Source of the DNA: Glutamicibacter sp. MNS18
GTDB taxonomy: Bacteria > Actinomycetota > Actinomycetes > Actinomycetales > Micrococcaceae
Assembly: GCF_026107515.2 (NCBI RefSeq)
Contig: NZ_JAPCHW010000008.1
Location: 62,001-126,000 of the forward strand
Direction: 5' to 3'
DNA length: 64,000 nucleotides
This document shows, one piece after another, positions 54,152 through 62,871 of this stretch (within the stretch, counting starts at the first letter, position 1; the number at the start of each line of letters is the position of its first letter). The notes under the pieces were generated by a model. The model searched no databases. It saw only the letters and a program-made list of their open reading frames with translations, and was not told where the DNA came from. The position numbers and the translations under genes were made by a program.

Positions 54152-55150
54152 TTAGCGGATACCTTCCTGGGCGAATTCGGCGATATTCTCCGCGACTTCC
54201 TTATCAACGATCGCCGGACCGGTCAGTGTGGCCTGCCCACCGCCGATCGTGAATCCGCCGCGCTTGTTTTGCCAGAGCGAATCCACCGCGAGGTACCCCT
54301 GCAACCACGGCTGCTGGTCGACGGTGAAAATGATATTCTCCGCGACGATCTCGTCCACCAGCTGCTGGTTCATGTCGAAGGAAGCCACTGCGGCATCCGA
54401 ATTGGCAGTCTCCTTGGCCTTGAGGATTGTCATGGTGAACGGAGCTCCCAATCCGATGACCACATCGACATCCCTACTCGCCTGCAACTTGGCGGTGACT
54501 GTCGACTCGACCTGGGTCATGTCGGTGCCCTGCACGTACAACACCTCGGTGTCCGGGACAATCTCCTTGACTCCAGCGCACCGGGCTTCGAGCCCCACAT
54601 GTCCCTGCTCCTGGATCACACAAACCGGCTTTGAATAGCCGAGCTCCTCCATTTTCTCGCCTGCCGCTTGGCCTGCCAGCTCTTCGTCCGAGCCGAAATG
54701 CGCGAAAGCCCCGACATCAAGGAAGTCATTCTCGCCGGCGTTCAGGCTGACTACCGGAATCCCGGCCGCCGCAGCCTTTTGCAGCGCACCGGACATCGCG
54801 TCAGGCTTGGCCAATGTCAAGGCAATCCCGTCAACCCCTTGGTCCACGGCCTGTTCGACCAATTGGGACTGGCGGCCACCATCCGGGTCAGAGAGGTATT
54901 GTAGTTCGATATTGTCCTTGGCCGCGGCTTCTTCCGCCCCCTTCCGAACGATGTCCCAGAAGGTATCACCCGGGGCAGCATGCGTAATAAGCGCGACCTT
55001 GATGCGCTCGGTGCTGGCGACCTCCCCGCCGCCATTGGAATCCGAACCGGCCGCCGGTGCCCGGCCGCCTTCGGAGGAGCAGGCCGCCAGGCCCAACGCC
55101 GGGACGATTGCCAAGGCCACTGCTGCCCTACGCCAATTGATCTTTCCCAT
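54152..55150 (-). CDS. Sugar ABC substrate-binding lipoprotein, ribose/inositol type
   Basis: A 332-residue lipoprotein. The signal peptide ends with lipobox LAACSS (cysteine near residue 24). The peripla_BP_4 fold begins IKVALITHAAPGDTFWDIVRKG. ATG 55150 (MGKINW) is preferred because AAGGGG precedes it and it gives a standard signal peptide. It heads the transporter operon and is the paralogue of the orphan protein at 47640. Confidence 0.92.
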   Translation of the reverse strand: MGKINWRRAAVALAIVPALGLAACSSEGGRAPAAGSDSNGGGEVASTERIKVALITHAAPGDTFWDIVRKGAEEAAAKDNIELQYLSDPDGGRQSQLVEQAVDQGVDGIALTLAKPDAMSGALQKAAAAGIPVVSLNAGENDFLDVGAFAHFGSDEELAGQAAGEKMEELGYSKPVCVIQEQGHVGLEARCAGVKEIVPDTEVLYVQGTDMTQVESTVTAKLQASRDVDVVIGLGAPFTMTILKAKETANSDAAVASFDMNQQLVDEIVAENIIFTVDQQPWLQGYLAVDSLWQNKRGGFTIGGGQATLTGPAIVDKEVAENIAEFAQEGIR

Positions 55151-55391
55151 GATGTTCAAAACCCCTTCGTTGTCTTTCCGGCCTGCCGTACCCACTGCCA
55201 GCCAGCCGCCACCCCGCCTTCGGGGTGATGCGAGTCACATGACTATATGAGTGTGCGTGAGAATCCGGCGAGAGTCAATAGTTTGTAAAGACATAAGGAT
55301 GTTCTGACCAAAATATTTCGGAAGCATTGTTGACCACAAGGAAGCGGCCCCTTCGGAATTACGGAAGGGCCACAGTGGCCGGCTATTGGAA

Positions 55392-56411
55392 TTACCGCTG
55401 CGACGCGGTTGATGAACGCACCACGAGTCTCGGCCTAACCAGCACCCGACGTCCGGACGCGGAGGAACCACCAGGCGCCAGCGCACGCAGCAAAAGCCTG
55501 GCCGCCTGTCGGCCCATGGCGAGATTGTCGGAATCAACACTGGTCAGCGAGATTCTCCCCATGGCCGCCACCGGGATATTGTCATACCCCGACACCGCCA
55601 TGCTGGCACCTGCGGCATCCAGGGCCTGCATGGCACCCAGCGCGCTCAGGTCATTGAAACAACACAGTGCATCGGGTCTGGTTTCCGCCGGGCGGGACAG
55701 CAACTGCGTGACTACTGCCTGCCGGCCTTCCTCGAAGGATGGTCCGGCATCCACGACCCATGCGGCCAAACCATGTCGCTTCATGCTTCGGTGATAGGCA
55801 GCCTCGCGTAGCGCCGACACCACACCGGGCCCGCCGGTCAGATGGGCGATCCTGCGATGACCGGACTCCAGCAGGTGAGTGACCAGCAAGTCGATGCCGG
55901 CGGCATCATCACCGCCAACCACATCCAAGCCAGGTGCCGGAGGTACGCCGCTACCGACGAAAACCGCCGGGATGCCATCCAGGGCTGACGCAAAACTGAC
56001 GTTGTCATCCGCGGTGCCAATGACCAGCGCACCGCTGACCCGCAGGTCCCGCAACGTCTGCAGCGCCGTGGCGTCCACGCCTTGTCCACCATGTTGCCCC
56101 ATCGCGCTGAACAGCACACCGAAGCCGGCGGCCTGCAGTTCTCCGCGGGCAATCTCGGCAAGATCCACCACCCACGGGTTGTGCAGTTCACCGAGCACCA
56201 TACCCACGGTATTGCGGTTCCGGGCCACCAGGGAACGGGCAGCGAGGTTCGCCCGGTAACCCAGGGCCGCAATCGAGGCCTCGACCCGTGCGCGGCGTTC
56301 CTCGCCGACCCGCTGCGGCTGCGATAGCACCAGGGACACCAGGGATTTGGAGACCCCTGCATGCTGGGCCACGTCCCGGATCGTCGGTCGCTGCGGGCCG
56401 GCTGGTTCCAT
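55392..56411 (-). CDS. LacI-family regulator
   Basis: A 339-residue repressor. The HTH is TIRDVAQHAGVSKSLVSLVLS and the ligand domain includes CCFNDLSALGAMQALD. It begins 3 bp after the stop of the dehydrogenase gene 56415-57632, so the two form an operon. The palindrome at 57691 upstream of that operon is a likely autoregulatory site. The transporter operon starting at 55150 in the same direction is the other likely target. Confidence 0.9.
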   Translation of the reverse strand: MEPAGPQRPTIRDVAQHAGVSKSLVSLVLSQPQRVGEERRARVEASIAALGYRANLAARSLVARNRNTVGMVLGELHNPWVVDLAEIARGELQAAGFGVLFSAMGQHGGQGVDATALQTLRDLRVSGALVIGTADDNVSFASALDGIPAVFVGSGVPPAPGLDVVGGDDAAGIDLLVTHLLESGHRRIAHLTGGPGVVSALREAAYHRSMKRHGLAAWVVDAGPSFEEGRQAVVTQLLSRPAETRPDALCCFNDLSALGAMQALDAAGASMAVSGYDNIPVAAMGRISLTSVDSDNLAMGRQAARLLLRALAPGGSSASGRRVLVRPRLVVRSSTASQR

Positions 56412-56414
56412 GGC

Positions 56415-57632
56415 CTATCCCCGGCTCTTCAGTGCCATGGACCCGCTCTCCACCGGCAGGTGCTGCCAGCTGCCGTCCACGGCCGACTTTTCTGCGGCGT
56501 CAACCAGTGCCGCACTGGCAACCGCGTCCTTGATGGTCGAGTTCCCCCCGTTACCCCCGGTGACCGACACCAGGAACTTCTTGGCCTCGATGGTTTTCAG
56601 GTCATCAAACCCCATGGTGTTACCCGGACCGGGCTGGAAGCGGGAGTAGTCCCCATGGGCCGGGGAGGCAATGACGGTGGTATACCCCTGCTGCGGGTTG
56701 TGCCGGCCGATAACCACCTGCAATTCATTCATCCGCTCAAAATCCCATTTGACCGATCCCTCGGTACCGTAGATCTCGATCCGGTAGCCGCATTCGGGGC
56801 CCACCGCGATCCGCGATGCCTCGATGGTTCCCACCGCTTCGGCCCCTGGCCCGTCGTCGCTGAAGCGCACCATGGCGGTGGCGTAGTCCTCGTTCTCCAC
56901 CGGCCCCAATTCACCGCCTTCGATCACATCAAAGTGCGTCCCCTGCCCCATCGCCAGCTTCGGGCGCGTGGCATGCATGGTGCTGGTCAACGCGGTGATC
57001 GACCTGATCTCCCCCACCGTGTACCGGCAGAGGTCCGCGGCATGGCTGAAGAGGTCGCCGAGCACCCCGGTGCCGGACAGCTTGCGGTCGAAGCGCCAGG
57101 ACAGCGCGGCCTTGGGTTCGGCGGCGTACCCTGCCAGGAAGCTGGCCCGCACATTGGTGATCCGCCCCAGCTGCCCTTCGGCCACCAGCGTGCGGATATG
57201 TTCCACCGCCGGGGCATGACGGTAGTTGAACCCGACCGTTGACTGTACCCCGGCGGCTTCTGCTGCCGCACTGATCGCCAGTGTTTCAGCCAGGCCACGC
57301 CCTGCGGGCTTCTCGATCCAGAAGTGTTTGCCCGCCTTGGCGGCCGCGATGCCCATTTCGGCGTGCAGGAAGTTCGGGGCGCAAATCGAGACGACATCCA
57401 CCTCCGGGTTCTTCAGCACCTCTCGGTAGTCGGTGGTGCCCGTTTCAAAGCCCAGGACCCGGGTGGCGAATTCGACACGGGAGGCCTCGGTGTCCGCGGC
57501 CATCACCAGCCGGGGCCGGATACCCAGCTCCGGGTAGACATACGGGACCGAGCTATAGGCCCGCGCATGCAACTTACCCATCCAACCCACCGAAATGAGA
57601 CCAACACCGATTGTGCGCTGCGAACTTGTCAT
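56415..57632 (-). CDS. Gfo/Idh/MocA dehydrogenase
   Basis: A 405-residue oxidoreductase. The N-terminal Rossmann segment VGLISVGWMGKLHARA has SVG where most relatives have GxG. EKPAGRG is near residue 116 and FNYRHAPAVEHIR near 137. The GTGVLGDLFSHAADLCRY segment holds the catalytic Asp/His. The length fits sugar or inositol dehydrogenases of actinobacterial clusters. It starts at ATG 57632 and leads an operon with a LacI gene. Confidence 0.88.
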   Translation of the reverse strand: MTSSQRTIGVGLISVGWMGKLHARAYSSVPYVYPELGIRPRLVMAADTEASRVEFATRVLGFETGTTDYREVLKNPEVDVVSICAPNFLHAEMGIAAAKAGKHFWIEKPAGRGLAETLAISAAAEAAGVQSTVGFNYRHAPAVEHIRTLVAEGQLGRITNVRASFLAGYAAEPKAALSWRFDRKLSGTGVLGDLFSHAADLCRYTVGEIRSITALTSTMHATRPKLAMGQGTHFDVIEGGELGPVENEDYATAMVRFSDDGPGAEAVGTIEASRIAVGPECGYRIEIYGTEGSVKWDFERMNELQVVIGRHNPQQGYTTVIASPAHGDYSRFQPGPGNTMGFDDLKTIEAKKFLVSVTGGNGGNSTIKDAVASAALVDAAEKSAVDGSWQHLPVESGSMALKSRG

Positions 57633-57690
57633 GGACTCTCCTCATCGGCCGGTGCTCCGGCCGTCATTGCCATTCAGTTGATTCCCGGCC

Positions 57691-57708
57691 GATTGGACCG
57701 TTCCAATC
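57691..57708. promoter_or_regulatory. Operator before the dehydrogenase-LacI operon
   Basis: GATTGGACCGTTCCAATC has 7-bp perfect arms around CCGT and lies 58 bp upstream of the dehydrogenase start. It probably binds the LacI protein at 55392. Confidence 0.6.
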
Positions 57709-57756
57709 GAGCGTACGAAGCGCCGGGGAACGAATCAATGGTTCATCGCACTTATT

Positions 57757-57950
57757 TTGTCCGGACAATTGGACAATCTACACTTCTGTCCAAAATGCCT
57801 CGTCACTCCATGGCGGGTAGGGCCCACGGGGGGGCAGAAGGGCACCAACAGGACCCGGAAAACTGATGATCCATGGCGCAGGGGGGCGAGAATTCACCGG
57901 ACTTTTGGCCGATAGCTTCACTTTCCACGCAGATCGGATATAGTTTGTCC
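57757..57950. promoter_or_regulatory. GntR control region with repeated TTGTCC sites
   Basis: A perfect palindrome TTGTCCGGACAA (57757-57768) is followed by a TTGGACAA half-site (57769-57776) and a CTGTCC half-site near 57786. TTTGTCC at 57944-57950 overlaps the end of a -10-like TATAGT (57939-57944) in front of the gntR gene. The 364-bp gap 57633-57996 contains no other gene. These sites probably bind the GntR protein. Confidence 0.55.
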
Positions 57951-57996
57951 TGTCAAAGAGACATTTGATGACGTTGCGCGTTCCTAGGGAGTGTCC

Positions 57997-58737
57997 GTGA
58001 GTGCACCACTGAGTATCCAGATTGATCGTTCCTCACCGATTCCGCTGTACCACCAGGTGGTCCAGGGGATCGAGCAAGCGATCCATGACGGCTCCCTGGC
58101 CTCGGGAACACGCCTGGAGAACGAGATCGAGCTGGCACGACGCCTGAACCTTTCGCGTCCGACCATCCGCAAGGCCATGGACGACCTGGTGCGCTCGGGC
58201 CTGCTGGTGCGAAAGCGCGGGGTGGGCACCCAGGTGGTGTCCAGCCAGATCAGGCGACACCTGGAACTCTCAAGCCTCAACGATGACTTGCAACGGGCCG
58301 GCAAGACACCGACCACCGAACTGCTCGGATTTGAGCACATCGACGCGCCCGACAACATCCAGGAGCTACTGCAGCTGCCCAAGGGAATCAGGGTCTACCA
58401 CTTCACGCGCCTACGCAGCGCCGGCGGTACCCCGTTGGCCCTGATGGAGAACTGGGTGCGCGACGATATTGTCGAGCTCACCGAGGAATCCCTGCGCGAG
58501 CATGGACTCTACGAACTGCTGCGCAATGCCGGAGTCAATTTCCGTCTCGCCCAGCAGCGCATCGGCGCCACCACCGCGACCGAGGACCAGGCCAAGTCGC
58601 TGGATGTCTCGCCGAAAGCGGCGCTGGTGACCATGCAACGCACTGCGGTGGACGACGCCGGACGCAATGTGGAAACCGGGTCCCACGTGTACCGCGCGGA
58701 CTCCTACAGCTTTGAAATGACACTGGTGCAGCGTTAG
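57997..58737 (+). CDS. GntR-family regulator with UTRA domain
   Basis: A 246-residue regulator of the HutC branch. The winged HTH is YHQVVQGIEQAIHDGSLASGTRLENEIELARRLNLSRPTIRKAMDDL and the UTRA ligand domain includes VYHFTRLRSAGGTPLALMENW and ALVTMQRTAVDDAGR. GTG 57997 is favoured over GTG 57991 because AGGGAG is 5 nt before it. It precedes iolB by 33 bp on the same strand and probably senses an inositol-pathway intermediate. Confidence 0.9.
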   Translation: MSAPLSIQIDRSSPIPLYHQVVQGIEQAIHDGSLASGTRLENEIELARRLNLSRPTIRKAMDDLVRSGLLVRKRGVGTQVVSSQIRRHLELSSLNDDLQRAGKTPTTELLGFEHIDAPDNIQELLQLPKGIRVYHFTRLRSAGGTPLALMENWVRDDIVELTEESLREHGLYELLRNAGVNFRLAQQRIGATTATEDQAKSLDVSPKAALVTMQRTAVDDAGRNVETGSHVYRADSYSFEMTLVQR

Positions 58738-58770
58738 GGCACCACCTGTAATCCTTGAAAGGACGGATGC

Positions 58771-59670
58771 ATGACCGACTGGATCTACCCCTCCGGCAGC
58801 GCCACCGACGGCCCCTGGATGATCTCGCTGGGTGCCCACGATTCGGCATTGCCGGTTCCCGGATGGGAACACACCGGGCTCAAGGTCGCCCAGCTGGCAC
58901 CGGCCGGCAGCGTGGAGTTGGCCGCCGCCGCCGAGGAACGCATTGTCATCCCGCTGACCGGGGATTCCTTCACCGTCACCCTGGACAGCGGCGAAGTCTT
59001 CGAGCTCACCGGGCGCCCCTCGGTGTTCCACGGTCCGGCCGATGTCCTCTACACCGGCATCAATACCGGCCTGAGGATCTCCTCCGCCACCGGCGGGCGG
59101 GTGGCCCTGGCCCTGGCCCCGGCGAAAGCCGGCTATCCGACGCGGCTGATCCGTGCCGAGCAGACGCCGGTGGAACTGCGCGGCGCAGGCAATTGCTCCC
59201 GCCAGGTGCACAACTTCGGCACGCCTGCGGCCCTGGAAGCCGACCGATTCATCGTCTGCGAGGTCATCACCCCGGCAGGGAACTGGTCCTCCTACCCGCC
59301 GCACAAGCACGACGAGGAGAAGGACGGGGAAACCAGCCTCGAAGAGATCTACTACTTCGAAACCCAGCTGGCCCGCGACATGCCCGCCCCGGTGTCCACC
59401 GACCCGATCGGCTACGCCCGGGTCTACGCCTCGGATGAGCGCCCGATCGACGTGAACACCGAGGTCCGTACCGGAGACGTGGTCCTGGTCCCCTATGGAT
59501 GGCACGGCCCGGCCATGGCCGCCCCCGGCTACGACCTGTACTACCTCAACGTCATGGCGGGCCCGGGCCGGGTGCGCGAATGGCTGATCAGCGACGACCC
59601 GCACCACGGCTGGGTCCGCCAGACGTGGGACGAACAGCAACTGGACCCACGCCTGCCTTTCGGCGCCTGA
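58771..59670 (+). CDS. iolB: 5-deoxy-glucuronate isomerase
   Basis: A 299-residue bicupin. It isomerises 5-deoxy-D-glucuronate to 2-deoxy-5-keto-D-gluconate in myo-inositol breakdown. The metal-binding motif is PPHKHDEEKDGETSLEEIYYFE, and the C-terminal VPYGWHGPAMAAPGYDLYYLNVMAGP is diagnostic. ATG 58771 has AAAGGA upstream. Its presence ties the surrounding region to inositol catabolism, though iolC and iolD are absent from the window. Confidence 0.95.
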   Translation: MTDWIYPSGSATDGPWMISLGAHDSALPVPGWEHTGLKVAQLAPAGSVELAAAAEERIVIPLTGDSFTVTLDSGEVFELTGRPSVFHGPADVLYTGINTGLRISSATGGRVALALAPAKAGYPTRLIRAEQTPVELRGAGNCSRQVHNFGTPAALEADRFIVCEVITPAGNWSSYPPHKHDEEKDGETSLEEIYYFETQLARDMPAPVSTDPIGYARVYASDERPIDVNTEVRTGDVVLVPYGWHGPAMAAPGYDLYYLNVMAGPGRVREWLISDDPHHGWVRQTWDEQQLDPRLPFGA

Positions 59671-59734
59671 TCCAGGCGGCGGGGCGGCGAAGTGGCGCTT
59701 TAGCGGCACCGACTCCGGTCAGCGGAAACGTAAC

Positions 59735-59781
59735 AACCCGTGGGGTGTCGTGATCCTGATGATCACAACACACCACGGGTT
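59735..59781. terminator. Bidirectional terminator
   Basis: AACCCGTGG.GTGT.GTGATC pairs with GATCAC.ACAC.CCACGGGTT around a CTGAT loop, between convergent iolB and the Hyi-like gene. Confidence 0.65.
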
Positions 59782-59804
59782 TCGCTGTTCCGGCCGGTAC
59801 CTGC

Positions 59805-60590
59805 TCAAACGCCAGCCCACGGCGCGAAGGCCCTGCGGAATTCGGCCAGCGCCTGCTCATCCGAGCCGCTGGCGTAGGCTTCCATGCCCACAACCCCCTC
59901 GTACCCCGCCTCGTCCAGGGCCCGGGCGACCGCCTGGTAGTTGATCTCCCCGGTCCCCGGTTCGCAGCGCCCGGGCACATCGGCCACCTGCACCTCGCCG
60001 ATGGAGTCCAGGCTGGTACGCACCAGCTCGACCAGGTTCCCCTCACCGATCTGCGCATGGTAGAGATCCAGCATCATCTTCACCCGCGGGTGGCCGACCG
60101 CTTCGACCAGGGCAAGGGTATCCTTGGCCCGGGCCAGCGGGATACCGGGATGGTCCACGATGGTGTTCAGGTTTTCCAGCAGGAAGCTCACCTGGTGCTT
60201 GTCGCCCAATTCCGCCAGCTGCTCCAGGGTACGCAGGGCGGTCAGCCACATGCCTCCGGTGCTGCGGTGCCGGGGCACGGCCGCCTGGCCGTCGATCAGC
60301 TGCGCCGGGTGCACCACCAGCCGCTCAATGCCCAGCCGGTGCGCGGTGGGGATCAGTTCGCGGGCCGTGCGCACCACCCGGTGGGCGTTGTCCGGATCGC
60401 ACAGGCTGCCGTCGCTGTAGCCGGTCATCGAGCCGAAGCTGGCCCCGCTGCGCTCCAGCGCGCCCAGGTCCTTGGTGCTGCTGTCCCACAGTTCGATCTC
60501 GAACCCGGCCTCGTGCAGCCGTTCAACCCGCTCGATGAACGGCAGCGAGGTGAAGACCATTTCGGCGCAGACCGCCAGGGTGCGGCTCAC
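59805..60590 (-). CDS. Hydroxypyruvate isomerase-like TIM-barrel protein
   Basis: A 261-residue protein of the Hyi/xylose-isomerase-like family. Landmarks are AVCAEMVFTSLPFIERVERLHEAGF at the start and FLLENLNTIVDHPG, MMLDLYHAQIGEGNL, VQVADVPGRCEPGTGEINY and VGMEAYASGSDE with metal-binding Glu, Asp and His. It may isomerise hydroxypyruvate/tartronate semialdehyde or a keto-inositol. Its ATG overlaps the stop of the upstream dehydrogenase by four bases. Confidence 0.85.
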   Translation of the reverse strand: MSRTLAVCAEMVFTSLPFIERVERLHEAGFEIELWDSSTKDLGALERSGASFGSMTGYSDGSLCDPDNAHRVVRTARELIPTAHRLGIERLVVHPAQLIDGQAAVPRHRSTGGMWLTALRTLEQLAELGDKHQVSFLLENLNTIVDHPGIPLARAKDTLALVEAVGHPRVKMMLDLYHAQIGEGNLVELVRTSLDSIGEVQVADVPGRCEPGTGEINYQAVARALDEAGYEGVVGMEAYASGSDEQALAEFRRAFAPWAGV

Positions 60591-61678
60591 TGCGCGACCG
60601 CCAGACGGGTGGCCGCATCCAGGCCGACCGGCAGGCCGGTTTCCGCGGATTCCAGGGCGGCCAAGGCCACCCGCAGGGCCGCCCGGGCGTCCCGGCCGGT
60701 GGGCACCGGCAACCGGGCTTCGGCGCTGCCGGCGCGGATCCCGGCCAGCTTGCGCACGAAGACCACCAGCTGTTCGCGGTAGGCCTGGGCAAACAGCTCG
60801 ATGTTCAGCCGCTCGGTGGGGGCGTGGCTACCGGCGGCATCGAACTGCGTGACGGTGCGCTGTACCGGGTGTCCGGCCTGCAGCATCCCTTCCGAGCCGA
60901 AGACCTCGCCGCGCACGTCGTAGCCGTAGGTGGCGCTGAAGTTCGCCTCGGCCACCCCGATGGCCCCGTTGGAATAGCGCAGTGTCACTACCGCGGTGTC
61001 CAGCAGGCCGTTTTCGCGGTGTTCCGGGGCGACCAGGGCATCGGCCATCACGTGCACCTCGGTGACCTGGGCGCCGGGGTTCAGCCAGTTCAGGGTGTCG
61101 AAATCGTGGATCAGTGTTTCGGTGAAGATCACGTGGCGGCGGATCGCCGCGGCATTGGGCAGTCCCCCGGCCACCGCAGGGTCGCGGGTCAGCGAACGAA
61201 GCAGCTGCACCTGGCCGATCCCACCGGAGTGCACGCGTTCCCCGGCCTCGGCGAAGTCGCGGGCGAAGCGGCGGTTGAAGCCGACCTGCAGCAGCACCCC
61301 GGCGGCCTGCACCGCGTCCAGCGCCGTATCCAGGTCGGCCAGCGAATGCGCGGCGGGCTTCTCGCAGAAGATGTGCTTGCCCGCGCGGGCGGCCTGGGCG
61401 ATCAGCCCGGCATGCAGGGCCGAAGGGGCCCCGATGATGACCGCGTCCACCCGCTCGTCCTCGAAGACATCCTCGATCCGCTCGGTGGCGTTCGGGCAGC
61501 CCAACTCCGCAGCCAGCGCGGCGGCGCGGCCCTCGGCGGGGTCGGCCACCACATGCAACACGGCATCGGGCAGGTAGTCGGTGACGGTTCGGGCGTGGAA
61601 GGCGCCGATCCACCCGGTGCCGATCACCGCGAGGTGCAGGGGTTCGGGGCGGGTACCCGGGATGTTCTGATAAGCCAT
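60587..61678 (-). CDS. Gfo/Idh/MocA dehydrogenase, inositol 2-dehydrogenase-like
   Basis: A 363-residue oxidoreductase. The Rossmann motif is AVIGTGWIGAFHAR at about 18-31, EKPAAHS near 107, and the catalytic region is IFTETLIHDFDTLNW. It is similar to IolG/scyllo-inositol dehydrogenases. It is first of a two-gene operon with the Hyi-like gene and is preceded by the operator TAGAACGTTCTA 11 bp before its start. Confidence 0.88.
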   Translation of the reverse strand: MAYQNIPGTRPEPLHLAVIGTGWIGAFHARTVTDYLPDAVLHVVADPAEGRAAALAAELGCPNATERIEDVFEDERVDAVIIGAPSALHAGLIAQAARAGKHIFCEKPAAHSLADLDTALDAVQAAGVLLQVGFNRRFARDFAEAGERVHSGGIGQVQLLRSLTRDPAVAGGLPNAAAIRRHVIFTETLIHDFDTLNWLNPGAQVTEVHVMADALVAPEHRENGLLDTAVVTLRYSNGAIGVAEANFSATYGYDVRGEVFGSEGMLQAGHPVQRTVTQFDAAGSHAPTERLNIELFAQAYREQLVVFVRKLAGIRAGSAEARLPVPTGRDARAALRVALAALESAETGLPVGLDAATRLAVAQ

Positions 61679-61688
61679 GAGATTCTCC

Positions 61689-61700
61689 TAGAACGTTCTA
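61689..61700. promoter_or_regulatory. LacI operator O1
   Basis: Perfect palindrome TAGAACGTTCTA, just before the dehydrogenase start at 61678. Identical to O2 57 bp away. Confidence 0.75.
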
Positions 61701-61744
61701 AGTGGATGTACTGGGAAAATCATGGCACACTGGACTGCACATGT

Positions 61745-61758
61745 CTAGAACGTTCTAG
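61745..61758. promoter_or_regulatory. LacI operator O2
   Basis: Perfect palindrome CTAGAACGTTCTAG, 12 bp before the LacI start at 61771. Two identical sites at both ends of the divergent promoter region suggest a looped repression complex. Confidence 0.75.
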
Positions 61759-61770
61759 GAAAGTGTTTTC

Positions 61771-62823
61771 GTGACGGTTTCACCTCCCCCGCGCCCGGCC
61801 AAGCGGCCGACCCTGGCCGATGTCGCGCGCGCCTCCGGCGTCTCGGTGGCCCTGGCCTCGATCGTGATGCGTGGGGCCGAGGGGGCCAGCGAGACCTCGC
61901 GCCAGCGGGTCAAGGCCGCCGCCGCGCAGCTTGGCTACCGCCCGGACTCCCGGGCACGGTCGCTACGCAGCCACCGCAGCCGGACCATTGGCCTGGCCCT
62001 GGCGCTCGGTGAGCCGCTGCATGCGGAACTGGCCGATGCGCTCTATGCCGAAGCCGATGCCCGCGGCTACCAGCTGCTGCTGGGCGCCACCGGGGCGCAC
62101 CACAATGGGCAGCGGGCCATGGATACCCTGGTGGATGCCGGGGTCGAGGCGATCATCTCGATTTCCAGCTCGCTGTCTTCCGCACAGCTGGGGCAGATCA
62201 CCACCCGGGTCCCGGTTCTCAGCCTGCTGCGCCGCTACCGGAACCATCGCTCGGTGCTCACCGATGAGGCCGCGGGCATTGAACAGCTGGTCACCCACCT
62301 GGTGGATGGTGGTCATCACCGGCTGTTGCATCTGGATGGTGGGCACGCTGTCGCGGCGGACCAGCGCCGCGTGGCCTTCGAACGGGCCGTCGCACAGGCC
62401 GGCGACGCGGTGAGTGGCCTGGTACTGCCCGCGGGCGCCGATGAATCCAGTGCCGCCACGGTGCTGGGCACCTACCTGACGCAGACCGCTGCCGCCTCCC
62501 GGGCCACCGCGGTGCTGGCCTTCAACGACCGTGCCGCCCTCGGGGCGCGGCAGGCGATCATCGATTCCGGATTGCACATACCCGGGGACATCGCGCTGAC
62601 CGGATTCGACGACAGCGAGTTCGCCCGGTTGGCCCATGTGGATCTGACCAGCGTCCGGCAGGATGTGGCGGCGCTGGCCGCCTCGGCCATCGCCGGGGTC
62701 CTGGCGACCCTCGACCCGGATACCAAGGACGATACGTCGTTGGCGATATTCCACGCCCCGCACCTTGTGGTGCGCGGCAGCAGCCGGGAAAAGAAACCGC
62801 CCCACCGCGGAATCGATCCGTAG
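61771..62823 (+). CDS. LacI-family regulator
   Basis: A 350-residue repressor. The HTH is TLADVARASGVSVALASIVMR and the hinge is RPDSRARSLRSHRS. The ligand domain includes LAFNDRAALGARQAI and ALTGFDDSEFARL. The start is GTG 61771. It lies divergent to the dehydrogenase/Hyi operon with two identical operators between, so it controls both itself and that operon. Confidence 0.9.
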   Translation: MTVSPPPRPAKRPTLADVARASGVSVALASIVMRGAEGASETSRQRVKAAAAQLGYRPDSRARSLRSHRSRTIGLALALGEPLHAELADALYAEADARGYQLLLGATGAHHNGQRAMDTLVDAGVEAIISISSSLSSAQLGQITTRVPVLSLLRRYRNHRSVLTDEAAGIEQLVTHLVDGGHHRLLHLDGGHAVAADQRRVAFERAVAQAGDAVSGLVLPAGADESSAATVLGTYLTQTAAASRATAVLAFNDRAALGARQAIIDSGLHIPGDIALTGFDDSEFARLAHVDLTSVRQDVAALAASAIAGVLATLDPDTKDDTSLAIFHAPHLVVRGSSREKKPPHRGIDP

Positions 62824-62834
62824 CAGGGCGGTTT
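62794..62834. terminator. Terminator hairpin
   Basis: AAACCGCCC and GGGCGGTTT pair across a 23-nt loop overlapping the LacI stop codon, with TTTTC following. Confidence 0.5.
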
Positions 62835-62871
62835 TCACCGGTCTTCGCACAACAGTGGTGGAAGTCCGCGA

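Noticed and set aside
58411-59709. 432-codon minus-strand frame over gntR and iolB
   Set aside because: Antisense to two well-supported genes.
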